A stretch of DNA of 64,000 nucleotides, from the NCBI GenBank assembly GCA_963717765.1, contig CAVQWX010000007.1:1-64000 (forward strand), given 5' to 3'. The notes beneath the pieces were generated by a model. That model ran no database searches. It saw only the letters and a program-made list of their open reading frames with translations, and had not been told where the DNA came from. The DNA comes from JACDER01 sp963717765. Its GTDB lineage: Bacteria; Actinomycetota; Thermoleophilia; Gaiellales; Gaiellaceae. How positions within the stretch are numbered: the stretch's first letter is position 1; every line of letters starts with the position of its first letter. Of the stretch, positions 17,502-26,008 are shown one piece after another. The translations under genes were made by a program, and so were the position numbers.

Positions 17502-19271
17502 CTAGGGCGTGACGTTCCCGACGAAGGTTCCCCAGTTGTTCAAGTAGTCCGGGAAGCCGAAGCCGCCCGGGATGTACTCGGTCGCGATCCAGATCGATCC
17601 GTTCTCGGCAGGCACGGCCGCCGAGTAGTCGCCCCACCGGGCGACACCGTCACCGCCGAACGCCTCGTACCCCGAGAGGTCGTCGGTCGGGGCTGCGCCG
17701 GCTCCCGCGAGATGGATGATCCCGGCTCCGTTCACCGCATCGATCCGCGCATAGCCGGCCGAGGGGAAGTAGTGGTGACCGGAGATCGAGAACGTCATCA
17801 CGCCTTTCCCGGCCGCATTGACGCCGATCGACGGGAAGAGCAGATTGTCGTTGTTCCCGAGGGCAAGGTAGCCCTGCTTCGCGATCGTGCCCGCGACCGT
17901 GGACGCGCTCGGTGTCGACGGCGTGACGATGAAGTACGCGATCCCGCTGCGGTCGGTCTTCGTGCTCTTGCCGTTCGAGGTCCGGATGATCGTGTTGACC
18001 CCGCTCCAGAGCTTGCCGTCGGCGTAGACGACCTGGTTCATCCGGTCGTCGTTCGCCGCAAGCTTCTCCTCCGGCTCTCCGACGGCATCTCCTAGCGGCG
18101 TCGGCCCCTTCTTCTGCTCCGCGTCGGGCGGCTGCCCATACGTCTCGCTGGAGATGACGAACGGCGCTGTCATCGTCACGGCCGGCGTCGCCGTGTCGAG
18201 CGACTTCGTGTTCGTCAGCGCCCAGACCGCGATGCGGTTGTCGGTGGTGGCGTCGAAGTCGAGCGCCGAGAGCATGTACTCGGTCCCGTTGTTGGTCGTA
18301 TTCCAGCTCGCGGTGGTCGGTGACGTCGCCGGCTGGAGCGAATACGCGGGGCCTTCGGCCAGCGGAATCGGCGCTCCGTGGAACGCCTGGTACTTCAGCG
18401 AGCCGCCGAAGAGCGCGCTCTTTCTGATCGCGTAGACCTGCGCGCCGTTGAACTCGTCCCCGAGAGTGGAGAACTCGTTCGTCGTGATGTAGATGCCGTA
18501 CTTGTCGGCGCCGAGCAGCGGCTGGTCGCCGAAGCACGGGCAGCCGGGGTTGTCGGGCATGACATTCCCCGAACCGTCGTTCGACGGTCCGCCGTCGTCG
18601 GTGACGTTCATCGCGAAGATCTTCCAGTCGCTCGCGCTCGTCGTCGGCGCCGAGGTCTTGGAGACGGCGATCAGCACGTCCGAGCGGCCGTTGAAGAAGT
18701 CTCCCTGCGGCGTGAACGGGAGCTCGGCAACCGTCATCACGAACCGCTTCGCGGCCGGGTCGTAGTAGCACTTCGGGTCGGTCAAGAACGGCCCGAACGT
18801 GACCGGATCGACGCTTCGGTCGATCTCGTGCTCGCCGGTGTAGAAGAACGTCAGCGAGGTCGGACCGCTCGTCCGCTGTCCCGAAGTCGAGTAGATCGAG
18901 AACGTGGTGTTGACCGGCTCCACCACCAGGCCGCTGCCCGCGCAGAGGCCCTGATCGGGCGGCGTATCGCTGGTCTGGTTGCCGCCGTCGGCATCCCTGT
19001 GGTCCTTGAAGGTGACGCCGGTGAATCCGAACGCGCCGGGGTTCGATGTCGTGACCGACGACGCGTGTCCGGGGACCACTCGCGGCGCATTCGAATGGCT
19101 GGCCGAGTTCGGAACGTCACGGTCGGGCTCCTGGCCCGGCTCTGGCCGAATCTCGTTCTGCCCGAGCGTCGAGCTGGCGCCCTGCGCCACCGTGGCAATG
19201 CCGACGACGCCGAGGATGGCCACTGCAATCAAGATCGAGATCGCGCTTCGCGATCGTCTAGAAGACGTCAT
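17502..19271 (-). CDS. Large secreted protein of unknown function
   Basis: 589 residues. N-terminal signal peptide: basic MTSSRRSRSA, hydrophobic ISILIAVAILGVVGIATVAQG, cleavage near residue 32. The mature part is rich in Gly, Thr, Asn and Asp and holds repeated strand-like blocks (PKCYYDPAAKRFVMTV; GVARWGDYSAAVP; NGSIWIATEYIPG near the end) that suggest a beta-propeller. No catalytic motif found. GGGGAG lies 6 nt upstream of ATG 19271. Single-gene unit with its own terminator. Confidence 0.8.
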   Translation of the reverse strand: MTSSRRSRSAISILIAVAILGVVGIATVAQGASSTLGQNEIRPEPGQEPDRDVPNSASHSNAPRVVPGHASSVTTSNPGAFGFTGVTFKDHRDADGGNQTSDTPPDQGLCAGSGLVVEPVNTTFSIYSTSGQRTSGPTSLTFFYTGEHEIDRSVDPVTFGPFLTDPKCYYDPAAKRFVMTVAELPFTPQGDFFNGRSDVLIAVSKTSAPTTSASDWKIFAMNVTDDGGPSNDGSGNVMPDNPGCPCFGDQPLLGADKYGIYITTNEFSTLGDEFNGAQVYAIRKSALFGGSLKYQAFHGAPIPLAEGPAYSLQPATSPTTASWNTTNNGTEYMLSALDFDATTDNRIAVWALTNTKSLDTATPAVTMTAPFVISSETYGQPPDAEQKKGPTPLGDAVGEPEEKLAANDDRMNQVVYADGKLWSGVNTIIRTSNGKSTKTDRSGIAYFIVTPSTPSASTVAGTIAKQGYLALGNNDNLLFPSIGVNAAGKGVMTFSISGHHYFPSAGYARIDAVNGAGIIHLAGAGAAPTDDLSGYEAFGGDGVARWGDYSAAVPAENGSIWIATEYIPGGFGFPDYLNNWGTFVGNVTP

Positions 19272-19424
19272 TCTTCTCCCCTTTCGTAAGGCGATACAAG
19301 TCGCGTAGGTTACGCAAGGCCCGCGCGCTCAGATCTTCATGCGTCGCCCCTCGAGTAATAAGAGCCTAAGAATCGGAGCGCGGGCGCCAACTCATCGGCC
19401 GGTCGCGCGTCTCTTGTTTTTCGC

Positions 19425-20651
19425 ATGAGTGCTGCCTCGACCACGGACCCACGGGAGACGATTGATGCCGCGATGACCGCCGCGGCGTCGCGTCGGCGCG
19501 TTCGCGCCGGCTGGGCGTGGCTCGCGGGTGGTGACGGCTTCGTCCTGCGGACGGTGCCCAGCGAAGCGAGTTTCTTCAACGGGCTGGGTATGTGGGTCGC
19601 GGGGATGGCGGTCGTCAGCGGTTTCGGGATGACCGTCGCTGCCAGCCAGTGGTGGAGCACGTCTGTCACAAGCGTCCTGTGGGTGCTCCCGCTCTGGGCG
19701 GTCCTCTACTGCCTGATCGAGCGCCTCGTCCTGAAGAGCTTCGGCACGAGCTGGAAGTGGAACCTCGTGCTCACGATCCCGCGCCTCGCGCTCTCGCTCG
19801 CGATCGCGCTCGTGATCGGGCTGCCGATGGCGCAGGTGATCTACAGCGGATCGATCAACGACGAGCTGAGCAAGACGACGACGGCGCGGATCCACGAGGC
19901 GACGAACCAGATCACGCGAACCTACGACGCGAAGATCGCGGCGGCGCAGAAGGAGATCGCGGCGGCGCAGGCGAAAGAGGCGAGCCTCCAGCGGCAGGTC
20001 ACGAACAGCCGCTTCCTCGCCGACTGCGAGGCCGGTCTTACGACTTGCTCACAGACCCACAAACTCGGCCGCGGGCCGTACTACAGGCGTGACGCGCGCC
20101 GGGCGGCCGCCGCCGCGGCGGAGCTGAAGCGAGCGCGGCCGCAGATCGCGGCGACGATCGCCGCGAACCGCCACAAGATCGCGGTCTGGCGTGCCGCCGA
20201 GAGCAGCCAGCTCGAGAACCGGGTCGCCACGATCAAGGCCGACCGCGACTTCCTCGCCCGGCAGGCGGCGCTCGACCGCGTCGAGAAGGCGAGTCCGGCT
20301 GTGACGAAGTACGTTCTTTTCTTCCTTGCGTTCCTGATCGCCATCGACCTGGTCGCGCTCATCCTCAAGCTCACTCATCTCTTCAGCACGGGCGGGGCCT
20401 ACGAGCGGAGCGCGGCCGCGCTCCGGGCGGACGAGCTCGTCGACGTGCACCGTCTCCAGCAGCGCTCCAACGTCCTCACCCACCGCATCACGCTCGAGGC
20501 TCAGGCAGTGCAGGATGCCGACGAGCGCAGGCTTCGGGGCGAGATTTCACGCGCGCCTGAGTTCGAGAGCGATGAGCTCAGGCTGAACGACCGGCCGCAC
20601 GAGCGCCCCGCGCTCGGCGGCCCGGCCCCGGCCACGCAGCTCGGCGATTGA
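19425..20651 (+). CDS. DUF4407-like membrane protein with coiled coil
   Basis: 408 residues. Hydrophobic segments at about 53-73, 84-100 and 118-138; then a long Ala/Lys/Arg/Glu-rich helical stretch (about 140-280: KIAAAQKEIAAAQAKEASLQ) likely to be a periplasmic or extracytoplasmic coiled coil; then a last membrane segment at about 292-314 (YVLFFLAFLIAIDLVALILK) and a charged tail. This layout is that of DUF4407 proteins, whose role is unknown. No clear ribosome binding site precedes the start; a second ATG 48 nt in is possible. Confidence 0.7.
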   Translation: MSAASTTDPRETIDAAMTAAASRRRVRAGWAWLAGGDGFVLRTVPSEASFFNGLGMWVAGMAVVSGFGMTVAASQWWSTSVTSVLWVLPLWAVLYCLIERLVLKSFGTSWKWNLVLTIPRLALSLAIALVIGLPMAQVIYSGSINDELSKTTTARIHEATNQITRTYDAKIAAAQKEIAAAQAKEASLQRQVTNSRFLADCEAGLTTCSQTHKLGRGPYYRRDARRAAAAAAELKRARPQIAATIAANRHKIAVWRAAESSQLENRVATIKADRDFLARQAALDRVEKASPAVTKYVLFFLAFLIAIDLVALILKLTHLFSTGGAYERSAAALRADELVDVHRLQQRSNVLTHRITLEAQAVQDADERRLRGEISRAPEFESDELRLNDRPHERPALGGPAPATQLGD

Positions 20652-20674
20652 CGACCGGCAACGATTGCGCGTGC

Positions 20675-20699
20675 CCGGCGCCGGTCCGCGGGGCGCCGG
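20675..20699. terminator. Possible stem-loop terminator
   Basis: CCGGCGCC / GGCGCCGG 8-bp inverted repeat with a 9-nt loop, 24 nt after the DUF4407 stop. No U-tract. Confidence 0.4.
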
Positions 20700-20803
20700 T
20701 GCTTCGCCGAGCGCGAGCCCTGGAGACGAGTATCGTGGCGTCGGTCGCCGCGCCTGACGCGTGCGCGCGCCATGCTCGAGTTCGTTCCACGCGAGGAGAC
20801 ACG

Positions 20804-21784
20804 ATGAAGAAACGCACGCTCGGACAGAACCTGGAGGTCTCGGCGATCGGGCTCGGCTGCATGGGTATGAGCCAGAGCTTTCCGCCGATCCCGGACCGCG
20901 CCGACTCGATCGCCGTGATCCGCGCCGCCGTCGAGCGCGGCGTCACCCTCTTCGATACCGCGCAGGTATACGGCCCGTTCGACAACGAGGACCTCGTCGG
21001 CGAGGCGCTCGAACCGGTCCGCGACCAGGTCGTGATTGCCACCAAGTTCGGATTCGAGCTCTCGACCGGCGCGTCGCGCGGGACGGACAGCCGACCCGAG
21101 ACCATCCGCTCGAGCGTCGAAGACTCGGTCCGCCGCCTTCGCACCGACCGGATCGACCTGCTCTATCAGCACCGCGTCGACTCGAACGTCCCGATCGAAG
21201 ACGTCGCCGGCACGGTCAAGGAGCTCATCGAGGAGGGCAAGGTCAAGCACTTCGGCCTTTCCGAAGCGGGCGTCCAGACCATCCGCCGCGCCCACGCCGT
21301 GCAGCCGATGACGGCGTTGCAGAGCGAGTACTCGCTCTGGTGGCGCGAGCCGGAGGACGCGATCCTCGCGACGCTCGAGGAGCTCGGCATCGGCTTCGTC
21401 CCCTTCAGCCCGCTCGGCAAGGGCTTCCTCACCGGGGCGATCGACGAAAGTACTCAGTTCGAGAGCGGTGACTTCCGCAACACCGTACCGCGCTTCACTG
21501 ACCCCGAGGCTCGTCGCGCCAACCACGCTTTCGTCGAGCTCGTGCGCACGATCGCCGAGCGCAAGAGCGCCACCCCGGCGCAGGTCGCGCTGGCCTGGGT
21601 GCTTGCGCAGAAGCCGTGGATCGTGCCCATCCCCGGCACGACGAAGCTGCACCGGCTCGAGGAGAACATCGCCGCCGCCGAGTTGGAGCTCACCGCCGAC
21701 GACCTGCGCGAGATCGAGGACGCCCTCCCGGATGCCCAGGGCGCGCGCTACTCCGAAGCCAACCAGCGGATGATCGACCGGTGA
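20804..21784 (+). CDS. Aldo/keto reductase
   Basis: 326 residues. The NADPH-dependent AKR catalytic tetrad is complete: Asp51 and Tyr56 in LFDTAQVYGPFDNE, Lys81 in IATKFGF, His123 in LYQHRVD. GLGCMGMSQSF near the N-terminus and VPIPGTTKLHRLEEN near the C-terminus (cofactor phosphate binding) place it with the AKR13/YghZ-like group acting on aldehydes. GAGGAGACAC directly upstream of ATG 20804 sets the start. Confidence 0.9.
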   Translation: MKKRTLGQNLEVSAIGLGCMGMSQSFPPIPDRADSIAVIRAAVERGVTLFDTAQVYGPFDNEDLVGEALEPVRDQVVIATKFGFELSTGASRGTDSRPETIRSSVEDSVRRLRTDRIDLLYQHRVDSNVPIEDVAGTVKELIEEGKVKHFGLSEAGVQTIRRAHAVQPMTALQSEYSLWWREPEDAILATLEELGIGFVPFSPLGKGFLTGAIDESTQFESGDFRNTVPRFTDPEARRANHAFVELVRTIAERKSATPAQVALAWVLAQKPWIVPIPGTTKLHRLEENIAAAELELTADDLREIEDALPDAQGARYSEANQRMIDR

Positions 21785-21839
21785 CTCCGGGGCTACGCTT
21801 TCCAGGGAGCGAGTGTCCGGGCCGCGCGAGTCTCACCAC

Positions 21840-22394
21840 GGGGCAGGGGCCGCAGGCGAGTGCGTATTCGAGGAGCAGGAGCGCCGTCCGCGGACGTCCT
21901 GCGAGACGCGAGTGGTAGAGCACCTTCTCGGCCGACGTGAGGGCTTCCTCGTACCGATCGCGCAGATTCGCGATCCCGCCAAGCGCCGCCCACGCGCGGG
22001 CGAGGCCCGCATCGTTTCCCATGTCTTCGAGCAACGGGACAGCACGGAGGGCGCCCTGCTCGACCTCTTTGACCCTCGACCCGACCGTGATGTGAGATCG
22101 GTAATCGGCGGCAACGACCCGCGCAAGCGCCTCGCCGGCTCGGTCACCGAGGTGACTGGCGCGCTCCGCCGCAGACTCGGCATGGCCGCCGCCGCCTCCG
22201 GCGACCGCAGGTACTCGCATTCGCACAGGTCGAGCTCGAGCTCGATATCGAGCCGAACCGCGCGCGTCGGATGACCTCGTCCTGACTGTCCTGCGCTCGC
22301 GTGGTGCTGCCGACTTCGGCAGCTGGGCACCGCAGTGCGGGCAGAACGCGAAGTCGTCCTCGCTCCCCCGCCCGCAGTTCGCGCAGACGACCAC
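21840..22394 (-). pseudogene. Class III adenylate cyclase/TPR protein remnant, catalytic core deleted
   Basis: GTG 22394 begins VVCANCGRGSEDDFAFCPHC, the zinc ribbon that opens many actinobacterial cyclase-ATPase-TPR proteins. Instead of the cyclase and AAA domains (normally several hundred residues), the same frame soon reads GALRAVPLLEDMGNDAGLARA and LRDRYEEALTSAEKVLYHSR, TPR-like sequence from the far C-terminal half. Similarity ends near 21840. Both ends of the gene survive, the middle is lost; the protein cannot make cAMP. Confidence 0.55.
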
Positions 22395-22407
22395 GTCGCA
22401 AGGGTAG

Positions 22408-23411
22408 ATGGTTGATGCCACGATCTCACGCGGCAACGCACTCCGCATCGGTGCTTTACTGCCTGCGTTGGACGAGGGAGACAACAGCGCTCAGCGCATT
22501 GCCCTGGTAGCGGGCGCCACACGCGGCGCGGGCCGAGCGATCGCGATCGAGCTGGCCCGGGCCGGCCTGTTCGTCTATGCGACGGGCCGCAGCAGCCGGG
22601 TCTCGGGCCGATCCGAGCTGGATAGGCCGGAGACCATCGAGGAGACCGGGGACTTGATTCGCGCCGCCGGCGGGTCGGGTGCAGCGCTCGTCGTCGACCA
22701 CGAGGATCCCGCGGCCGTGGCGGAGCTCCTCGACACCGTCGAGCGCGAACGCGGCCGTCTCGACGTGCTCGTCAACGACATCTTCGGCGGCGACAAGTAC
22801 ATGGAGTGGGACAAGCCGTTGTGGGAGCACGACTGGGACGGCGGGCTGCGCATGCTCCAGATGGGAGTCCATACGCACCTCATCACCTCCACCGCCGCCA
22901 TCCCGCTGATCCTGCGAACGGCTACCGCGGCGGCACGCACGGACTGGTCATCGAGATGACCGATGGCACCTCCGAGGCCAACGCGGAATTCCGGCGCAAC
23001 GTCGGCTTCTACTACGACCTGGTCAAGGCGAACGTCGAACGGATCGTCACGGGCCTCACCGCCGAGCTGGAGAACGAGCCGGTTACTGCTGCCGGTGTCA
23101 CGCCGGGCTGGCTGCGCTCGGAGAAGATGCTCGAGAACTTCGGTGTCACCGAGAGCAACTGGCGCGATGCGTGCGCGAAGAGGCCCGGCTTCGCGATCTC
23201 GGAGTCGCCCGTTTATGTCGCCCGGGGAGTCGCGGCGCTCGCCCAGGATCCGGACCCGAGCCGCTGGGCCGGCACGATCATCAGCGCCCGCCAGCTGGCC
23301 GATGCCTACGGCGTCACCGACACCGACGGCAGCAAGCCGGACTGCTGGGGTCACCTGGCGGCCTACGGCTGGGAGCATGCGGGCGGAGAGGGAATCGAGG
23401 ACTTTCGCTGA
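22408..23411 (+). pseudogene. SDR-family oxidoreductase with a frameshift
   Basis: The first frame (22408-22959) has the SDR cofactor motif ALVAGATRGAGRAIA, RSSRVSGRSE, and RLDVLVNDIFGG. At about 22917-22925 the homologous continuation (HGLVIEMTDGTSEANAE, NVGFYYDLVKANVERI, GVTPGWLRSEKML, ending ...GIEDFR at 23411) moves to another frame. One base gained or lost explains it: either a real frameshift or a sequence error. ATG 22408 carries a 30-residue unconserved leader, so the true start may be nearer 22490. Confidence 0.65.
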
Positions 23412-23446
23412 AGCGCGGACCTGGGGAGGGGCAGGTCAAACGCGCC

Positions 23447-24328
23447 GTGCGCCTCTCGAACCTCGACAAGCTCTACTGGCCGGAGGACGGGATCACGAAG
23501 GGCGATCTCCTCGGCTACTACCGCGATGTCGCTCCAACGCTTCTCCCGCACATCCGCGACCGCCCGTTCACGATGAAGCGCTACCCGGACGGCTGGGCGG
23601 GCAGGCCCTTCTTCCGCAAGGACGTCGCGAACTACGCACCCGCCTGGATGAAGCGGGTCCCCGTCGAGGTGTGGCCTCGCGGGCCGGCGCACGCGCCGCG
23701 GACGATCGAGGTCCCGGCGGTGAACGACGAGCCCTCCTTGCTCTGGATGGTCAACACGGGCTGCATCGAGTGCCATACCTGGTATTCGCGCGTCGACCGG
23801 CTCGACCGGCCGGACTGGGTCGTCTTCGACCTCGACCCACCGGACGGCGCCGGCTTCTCCGAGACCGTCCAGGTGGCGCTGCTCGTGAAGAAGGTGCTGA
23901 ACGGGCTCGGGCTGGCCTCGTTCCCCAAGACCTCGGGCGCGCACGGCCTGCACGTCCTCGTCCCGATCGAGCGAAGGCACACCTACGACGATGCGCGCCG
24001 GTTCGCCGTCGGCGTCGCCGAGCGTGTCGCGGGAGCCCACGCGGACATCGCTACGACCGAATGGTCGAAAGCGAAGCGGCGAGGCGTCCTGATCGACGCG
24101 CGGCAGAACGCGCAGGGGAAGACGATCGCCTCGGTCTATTCCGTGCGCCCCATGCCGGGGGCGCCGGTCTCGACACCACTGCGCTGGAAAGAAGTGAAAG
24201 AGAGCCTCGACGCGTCGGCTTTCACGTTCGACGTCGTGCTCGGCCGGCTCCGCAGGCACGGCGATCTCTACGAGGGCGTCTTGAAGACGAGGCAGCGCCT
24301 CGGCCCCGCTCTCCGCGCCGGCCTGTGA
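23447..24328 (+). CDS. LigD-type polymerase/primase domain protein (NHEJ), paralog 1
   Basis: About 293 residues, a stand-alone LigD polymerase domain (archaeo-eukaryotic primase fold). VRLSNLDKLYWPEDGITKGD is the family opening; FTMKRYPDGWAG and KTSGAHGLHVLVPI (GxHV) are nucleotide-binding motifs; VVFDLDPPDG holds the metal-binding Asp pair. In bacterial non-homologous end joining this domain fills in or adds ribonucleotides at breaks with Ku and ligase. No ATG is available: GTG 23447 is used, CTG 23408 overlapping the SDR stop is an alternative. A second paralog lies at 33086; neither Ku nor a ligase is in the window. Confidence 0.8.
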   Translation: MRLSNLDKLYWPEDGITKGDLLGYYRDVAPTLLPHIRDRPFTMKRYPDGWAGRPFFRKDVANYAPAWMKRVPVEVWPRGPAHAPRTIEVPAVNDEPSLLWMVNTGCIECHTWYSRVDRLDRPDWVVFDLDPPDGAGFSETVQVALLVKKVLNGLGLASFPKTSGAHGLHVLVPIERRHTYDDARRFAVGVAERVAGAHADIATTEWSKAKRRGVLIDARQNAQGKTIASVYSVRPMPGAPVSTPLRWKEVKESLDASAFTFDVVLGRLRRHGDLYEGVLKTRQRLGPALRAGL

Positions 24329-24338
24329 TACTGGCGGC

Positions 24339-24776
24339 ATGGCTACGAAAGCAGATTTCACCGAAGAGGAATGGAAGACGATGCAATCCGCAGTCAGCGG
24401 CGCCGGCACACTCGTGGCGCTGGTCGACCGCAGCTTCTTCGACAGCTTCAAGGAGGCGAGCGCCCTTGCGCATCACTTGCGCGACGCGCATGAGCACAGC
24501 GACAGCGCACTCGTCCGCGAGCTCTCGACCGGCCACGAGCGCCCCTTCGGGCTGACGGCCTCGCCGGAGGAGATCGAGAAAAGCACCGTCGAGGCGATCC
24601 AACGGGCGGTGGCCACGTTGACGGCCAAGTCGCCCGAGGATCTGCCTGCGTACCGGCGGCTCGTGCTCGACGTCTCAGAATCGGTGGCCGCGGCGGCAAA
24701 GGGCGTCTCGCCGCAGGAGAACTCGGCGCTCGAGCACATCCGTGCCGCGCTCGGCGCGGGCGACGACTCCGCCTAG
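24339..24776 (+). CDS. Small helical protein, possibly TerB-like
   Basis: 145 residues, largely alpha-helical and acidic. FTEEEWKTMQSAVSGAGTLV, then EIEKSTVEAIQRAVATLTAK, PAYRRLVLDVSESVAAAAKG recall a TerB-like helical module seen in small actinobacterial proteins; the match is by eye only. It follows the LigD-type polymerase by 10 nt and probably shares its transcript. The 3' end overlaps the convergent ArsR gene by 4 nt. Function unknown. Confidence 0.6.
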   Translation: MATKADFTEEEWKTMQSAVSGAGTLVALVDRSFFDSFKEASALAHHLRDAHEHSDSALVRELSTGHERPFGLTASPEEIEKSTVEAIQRAVATLTAKSPEDLPAYRRLVLDVSESVAAAAKGVSPQENSALEHIRAALGAGDDSA

Positions 24777-25345
24777 TCGCCGGCGCCCGGCAGGGTCGGT
24801 TGGTCGGTGGGGTAGACGCCCAGGGCGAACCCGTACATGGTCCCGCCCGACCGGGGAAGGCGGTCGAACTCCGCCACCAGGTCCGCCATTCGCTCCCAGA
24901 ACTCGGACGCCTGCGCCTCCGATATGCGGGCGTGCCGGATGAAGCCCCAGAGCTTTCCGTCCTCGAAGGCAGCCACCGACTCGCGCGCGGCGACCTCGAG
25001 GTCGTTGAAGTCCCGCGGAAGCTCGTCGCCTGCCGCACCCTGTTCGAGCGCGACGTAGAACATTCGGGCCGTGCGGCCGTAGAACCGTTCTTCGATTGCC
25101 CGCACCCGGCGGGTCCTCACCACCCGCAGCAGTCCCGCCTCGGTGAGGACCTTCACGTGGTGGGCGACCGTGCTCTTCGGCCGCCCGAGAGCGGTCGCCA
25201 GCTCGGTCACCGTTGCTGCCCGCTCGTGGAGCAAGCCCAGGATCGTGTTGCGGATCGGATGGCCGAGCGCCTGGACCTGCGCGGGCTGGGTGAGTGCGAG
25301 CCGGTCTGCGAGCTCGTAATCGGGGGGAGGTTGGTTGCCGGCCAT
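24773..25345 (-). CDS. ArsR-type winged-helix regulator
   Basis: 190 residues. Winged helix at about 22-85: ALGHPIRNTILGLLHERAAT, VTELATALGRPKSTVAHHVKVL (recognition helix), EAGLLRVVRTRRVRAIEERFY (wing). The C-terminal half is helical and may bind a ligand. ATG 25345 is preferred because the longer start at 25378 would put the operator-like palindrome inside the coding region; neither has a good ribosome binding site. Divergent from a dienelactone-hydrolase-family gene that it probably represses. Confidence 0.8.
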   Translation of the reverse strand: MAGNQPPPDYELADRLALTQPAQVQALGHPIRNTILGLLHERAATVTELATALGRPKSTVAHHVKVLTEAGLLRVVRTRRVRAIEERFYGRTARMFYVALEQGAAGDELPRDFNDLEVAARESVAAFEDGKLWGFIRHARISEAQASEFWERMADLVAEFDRLPRSGGTMYGFALGVYPTDQPTLPGAGD

Positions 25346-25358
25346 CAGGGAATAGGCT

Positions 25359-25374
25359 AACATTGTAGAATGTT
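25359..25374. promoter_or_regulatory. Operator candidate for the ArsR-type regulator
   Basis: AACATTGTAGAATGTT: perfect 6-bp half-sites AACATT/AATGTT with a 4-nt spacer, in the 64-bp divergent promoter region. The spacing and AT-richness suit a winged-helix dimer. Confidence 0.5.
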
Positions 25375-25380
25375 CCATAT

Positions 25381-25393
25381 AAATGAATCATTT
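25381..25393. promoter_or_regulatory. Second palindrome in the divergent promoter
   Basis: AAATGAATCATTT, perfect 6-bp arms around one base, 7 nt from the first palindrome and just upstream of the AGGAGG of the hydrolase gene. Could be a second operator or part of a -10 region. Confidence 0.35.
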
Positions 25394-25409
25394 ACCTGAG
25401 GAGGACGGG

Positions 25410-25985
25410 ATGACCGAGGTTGTGCTGTACCACCACGTCCAGGGACTGACCGACGGAGTGCGTTCGTTTGCCGACGAGCTGCGAGAGGCGGGACACACCG
25501 TGCACACACCCGATCTGTTCGACGGGCGCACGTTCGGGACGGTCGAGGAGGGCATGGCCTTCGCCCGTGAGGCGGGGTTCGGTGCTCTGGCCGAGCGCGG
25601 CGTAGCCGCCGCCGAGGGAATCGGCCCCGAGGCCGTCTATGCCGGCTTCTCGTTCGGAGTCATGGCCGCCCAGCAGCTCGCCCAGACCAGGCCCGGCGCC
25701 GGCGGGGCCGTGCTCATGTACTCGTGCCTCCCGGTCTCGGAGTTCGGGGACGCGTGGCCCGTAGGCGTCCCGGTGCAGGTGCACGGCAAGGAGGGCGACG
25801 AGTTCTTCGAGGAGGACCTCCCGGCCGCCCGCGAACTCGTCGACTCGACCGACCGGGCTGAGCTGTTCCTCTACCCCGGGGAGCAGCATCTCTTCGCCGA
25901 CTCCTCGCTCCCGGACTACGACCCGGCCGCTGCGGCGTTGCTCACGGAGCGCGTGCTCGCGTTTCTCGCCGCGGGCGGAGACTAG
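25410..25985 (+). CDS. Dienelactone hydrolase family protein (Ser nucleophile)
   Basis: 191 residues. Nucleophile elbow YAGFSFGVMAAQQ places Ser where classical dienelactone hydrolases have Cys (GYCMG); acid in HGKEGDEFFEED and His in YPGEQHLFAD complete a triad. ATG 25410 follows GAGGAGGAC, overriding an ATG 27 nt upstream. Predicted to cleave a lactone or ester; probably regulated by the divergent ArsR-type protein. Confidence 0.8.
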   Translation: MTEVVLYHHVQGLTDGVRSFADELREAGHTVHTPDLFDGRTFGTVEEGMAFAREAGFGALAERGVAAAEGIGPEAVYAGFSFGVMAAQQLAQTRPGAGGAVLMYSCLPVSEFGDAWPVGVPVQVHGKEGDEFFEEDLPAARELVDSTDRAELFLYPGEQHLFADSSLPDYDPAAAALLTERVLAFLAAGGD

Positions 25986-26008
25986 TTGGACCCGGCTACC
26001 CTCGAGCG

